NCBI RefSeq assembly: GCF_000003815.2
Contig: NC_049988.1
Span: forward strand, 11,118,657 to 11,182,656
Direction of reading: 5' to 3'
From: Branchiostoma floridae
Lineage: Eukaryota > Chordata > Leptocardii > Amphioxiformes > Branchiostomatidae
Length of the DNA: 64,000 nt
The notes beneath the pieces are model-generated. The model was not told where the DNA came from. It made no database searches and worked only from the letters and a program-made list of their open reading frames with translations. The position numbers were made by a program, and so were the translations under genes. Shown here piece after piece: positions 61,046 through 64,000 of this stretch (the first letter of the stretch is position 1; every line of letters starts with the position of its first letter).

Positions 61046-62172
61046 GTAAGGTACTACCACAGTTCGTGCAGAATTTTCTAGAAGAATATGTACTTTTGCT
61101 ATTGTTTAAGTACAGTTTGTTGATACGATATAGTTAATTTAGCCATATATGCAGAGTTCATTATCTCCTTACACAAGTGGCATACGTTTTGATATCGAGC
61201 TTGTTGGTGCTTGTATTGTTAGTCAGCTGATCTGTTACAAGTTTGAATCCATTATATTTAAAGGGCGATTGATGTTCAGAATAAAATCAGAATGTTGTAA
61301 ACAATGATGAAAAGGTAAAAAGGCCAACCTTTCTAATTAAAAAATCTCAGGTAATTATCATAAACTAAGTAATGACTTTTCCACGACCACAACCGTTTCA
61401 GATACAAGTTAATATTACTGAATGTTTATTGTTAAGCTCCAACTTGACCCTCAAGGGACTCATAGTAAACAGAGGGCGGTTAAATTTGCGAGATTTTTGT
61501 CAAGGTCATCTTCGACCACATTGGACTGATCATGGTTAAAGATGATTATGCTTCTAACGTGTTTGAGATAAGCACGATATTTTAAAGGTGGGTTCCTTCG
61601 TCTTCCACTGTCTCAGGAAAGGAAGTCGAACCCTACAATTACAGTAGTTTAGACTAGAGTAGACACATTCTATACTGTTCTACACTTTTTACTTGTTTGT
61701 CTCCTTTCATGTTACCTGCAATTAGCCCTCGGGCATGAATTTGCAGTTAACTATCATTAATATAATTTATGACAATATGTTTGAAATCATATGGTGCAAC
61801 CCTATTACTACCGGACCCGTCCTGAAAAAAAAATTCAGTTCGGGCCCAGTAGTAATCGGATGGCGCACAGCTAGGCTACTCTCAAGGTCTTCTGCAGCAT
61901 TAAAGATATGCCGCTCCTATGACCTTTGACATTACTCCTATGATTGCCCAGAAGGGTCTTGACAACAATTAGAAATGAGGACTTTCTTACGACAAACACA
62001 GCATGTGCTTAAAGTTTGTCAAACTAGTTCAAGGCAAACTTTAACGAAAACTGTACTGATTCAATAGTCTTCCAAGTATCAGAAAGATCGTCTATTAGTA
62101 ATATAGCAAGTCTATGTGACCCAAACTCAATCATTTTTCACATTTACCGGTCTTACAGGTTCCAAAAAATAA

Positions 62173-63744
<1,572 letters not shown>

Positions 63745-64000
63745 TAATAACAACCCATTGTTTTAAAAGACTGTCCACGAAATTAAAACAATCTTTATGA
63801 TAAGTATCATCGTCCATTGATTTTACACATTATGGATCTTGTTGACAATCAACTCAGTACCAATGATGATTCAATTTCATCAATCAGTACACAATGTTAA
63901 TTTTGACTTCTTCATATCAGTCACCATGAAAACTCACATTCACTTTCTTTCGCTACTTACATTTTCGTTCGCAGCTTGTTTTGTCTTTTAAATAGCTTGC

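Overview
The window is intron-rich, repeat-rich animal DNA. It holds seven multi-exon genes with conserved animal orthologues or domain signatures: a DBH/MOXD1-type copper monooxygenase, STK16, PINX1, RUNDC1, an unrecognised small gene, a ceramide synthase with a Hox-like domain, and two tandem actins. Splice sites are almost all GT-AG, introns are short to medium, and small DNA transposons and truncated retroelements are scattered through them. Gene content, protein similarity to vertebrate forms and the repeat style fit an invertebrate deuterostome, most likely a cephalochordate (amphioxus, Branchiostoma). That species call is inference. A run of N (34250-34601) shows this is a draft assembly.

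Layout. 1-6287, minus strand: N-terminal 379 residues of a DBH/MOXD1-like monooxygenase; the 3' exons lie beyond the window start. Its first coding intron carries a 5'-truncated non-LTR retrotransposon in the opposite direction (about 4545-6028), whose tail abuts the exon 1 splice donor. 9865-13619, minus: complete STK16-like kinase (8 coding exons, 306 aa), with a retroelement fragment in one intron that carries a hammerhead-ribozyme-like core. 13620-14034: a 415-bp head-to-head promoter shared with PINX1 (14035-16084, plus, 3 coding exons, 380 aa). 18300-26405, minus: RUNDC1 (5 coding exons, 593 aa), convergent with PINX1; its introns hold a minisatellite that overlaps a splice donor and a nested pair of DNA transposons. 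27986-29910, plus: an unrecognised 3-exon gene with a HEPN-like RN-x3-H motif and a predicted C-terminal membrane helix. 30872-53095, plus: ceramide synthase (9 coding positions, 374 aa), with two alternative versions of the exon that encodes the catalytic Lag1p motif. Its introns hold a 5S-rRNA-derived SINE, a mariner deletion derivative, a Mutator-like foldback element and several MITEs. 57319-59433 and 62182-end, plus: two tandem actin genes, the second cut by the window end. Each is preceded by a matching promoter block (two CArG-type boxes and a reverse CCAAT box) and a predicted non-coding first exon.

The genes do not form one pathway. They are mostly housekeeping genes: Golgi kinase, telomere/nucleolar protein, augmented p53/RUN-domain regulator, sphingolipid synthesis, cytoskeleton. 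The most notable items are the mutually exclusive ceramide synthase exons, the hammerhead-like retroelement, the LINE-derived splice donor, the unknown HEPN-like membrane gene, and the C-terminal Cys-to-Trp change in the complete actin. Exon coordinates were derived by hand from splice signals, reading phase and family homology; phases are consistent across every gene.
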